Below, piece after piece: positions 63,579 through 64,000 of a stretch of DNA of 64,000 bases (its first letter is position 1; each line of letters starts with the position of its first letter). Source of the DNA: Darksidea phi. Taxonomy: Eukaryota > Ascomycota > Dothideomycetes > Pleosporales > Lentitheciaceae. Where the stretch lies: contig JASJFT010000118.1 in NCBI GenBank assembly GCA_030770425.1, positions 62,001 through 126,000 of the forward strand, read 5' to 3'. The notes beneath the pieces were generated by a model, which saw only the letters and a list, made by a program, of their open reading frames with translations, was not told the origin of the DNA and did not search any database. A program made the translations under genes and the position numbers.

Positions 63579-63878
63579 TTAATTACTCGAGTTCTTACTA
63601 TCCTTATCGTCCTGCATGAGAATGTTGTAGTAGTCGATTTTTGGCTCGTCCGACGAGGGGTGCACATGAGCTACTGGGACGTCGAAGTCACGTGCGGCGG
63701 CGCCACCCCGAGCTTGACTGCTATGGCCTGGAGTTCCCACTTTGGTAGTTGCAGGAGCGGTATCATGCGGATTGGAATGGTTGGAGGCAGAGTTCGGTTG
63801 GCCAGTAGCGTTAACCTCCTACTGTGCTGGGGTTTGAGTATTTTGTGGGCCGGAGGGGTTCGATTGCTCGCCGGACAT
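63579..63878 (-). pseudogene. Possible gene start with one in-frame TAG (unidentified protein)
   Basis: On the minus strand an ATG at 63878-63876 in good fungal context (ccaccATG) opens MSGEQSNPSGPQNTQTPAQ, then a single TAG at 63821-63819, then 79 more codons in the same frame (EVNATGQPNSASNHSNP ... DEPKIDYYNILMQDDKDS) to TAA at 63581-63579. The composition (S, N, P, Q, T, A rich) is typical of a disordered fungal N-terminus. The TAG sits where CAG would continue a Q run, and C-to-T at CpA is the RIP signature. A GTAAGA at 63598-63593 with an acceptor near 63563 could be a short intron extending the protein leftward. No family recognised. Confidence 0.4.
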
Positions 63879-64000
63879 GGTGGAGTCCTAGAAGTAGGAC
63901 GTGAGGGATCTAACGCCAACTTTAAACATGCTATCTAGCGCCGGGAACTCTTGTTCTTACCTTAGCGTATACACGGGCGATTGACCGAGCTGCCTTAGTA

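Noticed and set aside
63660..63938. 92-codon plus-strand and 82-codon minus-strand (63671-63919) open frames
   Set aside because: Both overlap the better-supported minus-strand frame 63579-63878 in other phases and look like its shadows.

Overview
The window looks like an AT-rich, gene-poor block of a filamentous ascomycete (Pezizomycotina) genome that has been saturated by repeat-induced point mutation (RIP). From base 1 to about 62,500 the dinucleotides CpA and TpG are almost absent on both strands, while TpA is extremely common and CpT and CpG survive. Every coding frame there is broken by TAA/TAG where CAA, CAG or TGG would be expected. From about 62,500 to 64,000 base composition is balanced and CpA/TpG return. 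The genus cannot be told from this window.

Nearly all of the RIP block is LTR retrotransposons, resolved here by matching LTR pairs and 5-bp target-site duplications (TSDs). Element A (chromodomain Gypsy, minus, 675-28923, TSD tatct) is split inside its reverse transcriptase by element B (a second Gypsy family, plus, 4464-25312, TSD gtaga). B in turn carries element C (B's own family, opposite strand, 4672-11664, TSD tatag) inside its 5' LTR and element D (a third Gypsy family, plus, 12549-19394, TSD ctact) inside its gag. To the right lie element G (Gypsy with very short LTRs, minus, 29280-35711, TSD actat) and element H (Copia, minus, 36807-42349, TSD gataa).

The interval 43.0-49.3 kb is different: a 10-N assembly gap, poly-T-flanked SINE-like copies with a tRNA-like head, a RIP-killed protein-kinase-like gene with a tandemly repeated C-terminal part, and a nearly perfect 437-bp palindrome (MITE or fold-back element). 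Then comes Copia element F (plus, 49278-61483), interrupted in its integrase by element E (same family as A, plus, 51952-59313, TSD tacta). A heavily decayed LTR fragment of the B/C family follows.

The elements do not cooperate as a pathway. They record successive insertions into a decaying heterochromatic nest, followed by RIP of all copies. The right edge holds direct repeats, a 30-bp minisatellite exactly at the RIP boundary, and a possible minus-strand gene fragment with one RIP-like nonsense codon. No intact protein-coding gene can be supported with confidence.
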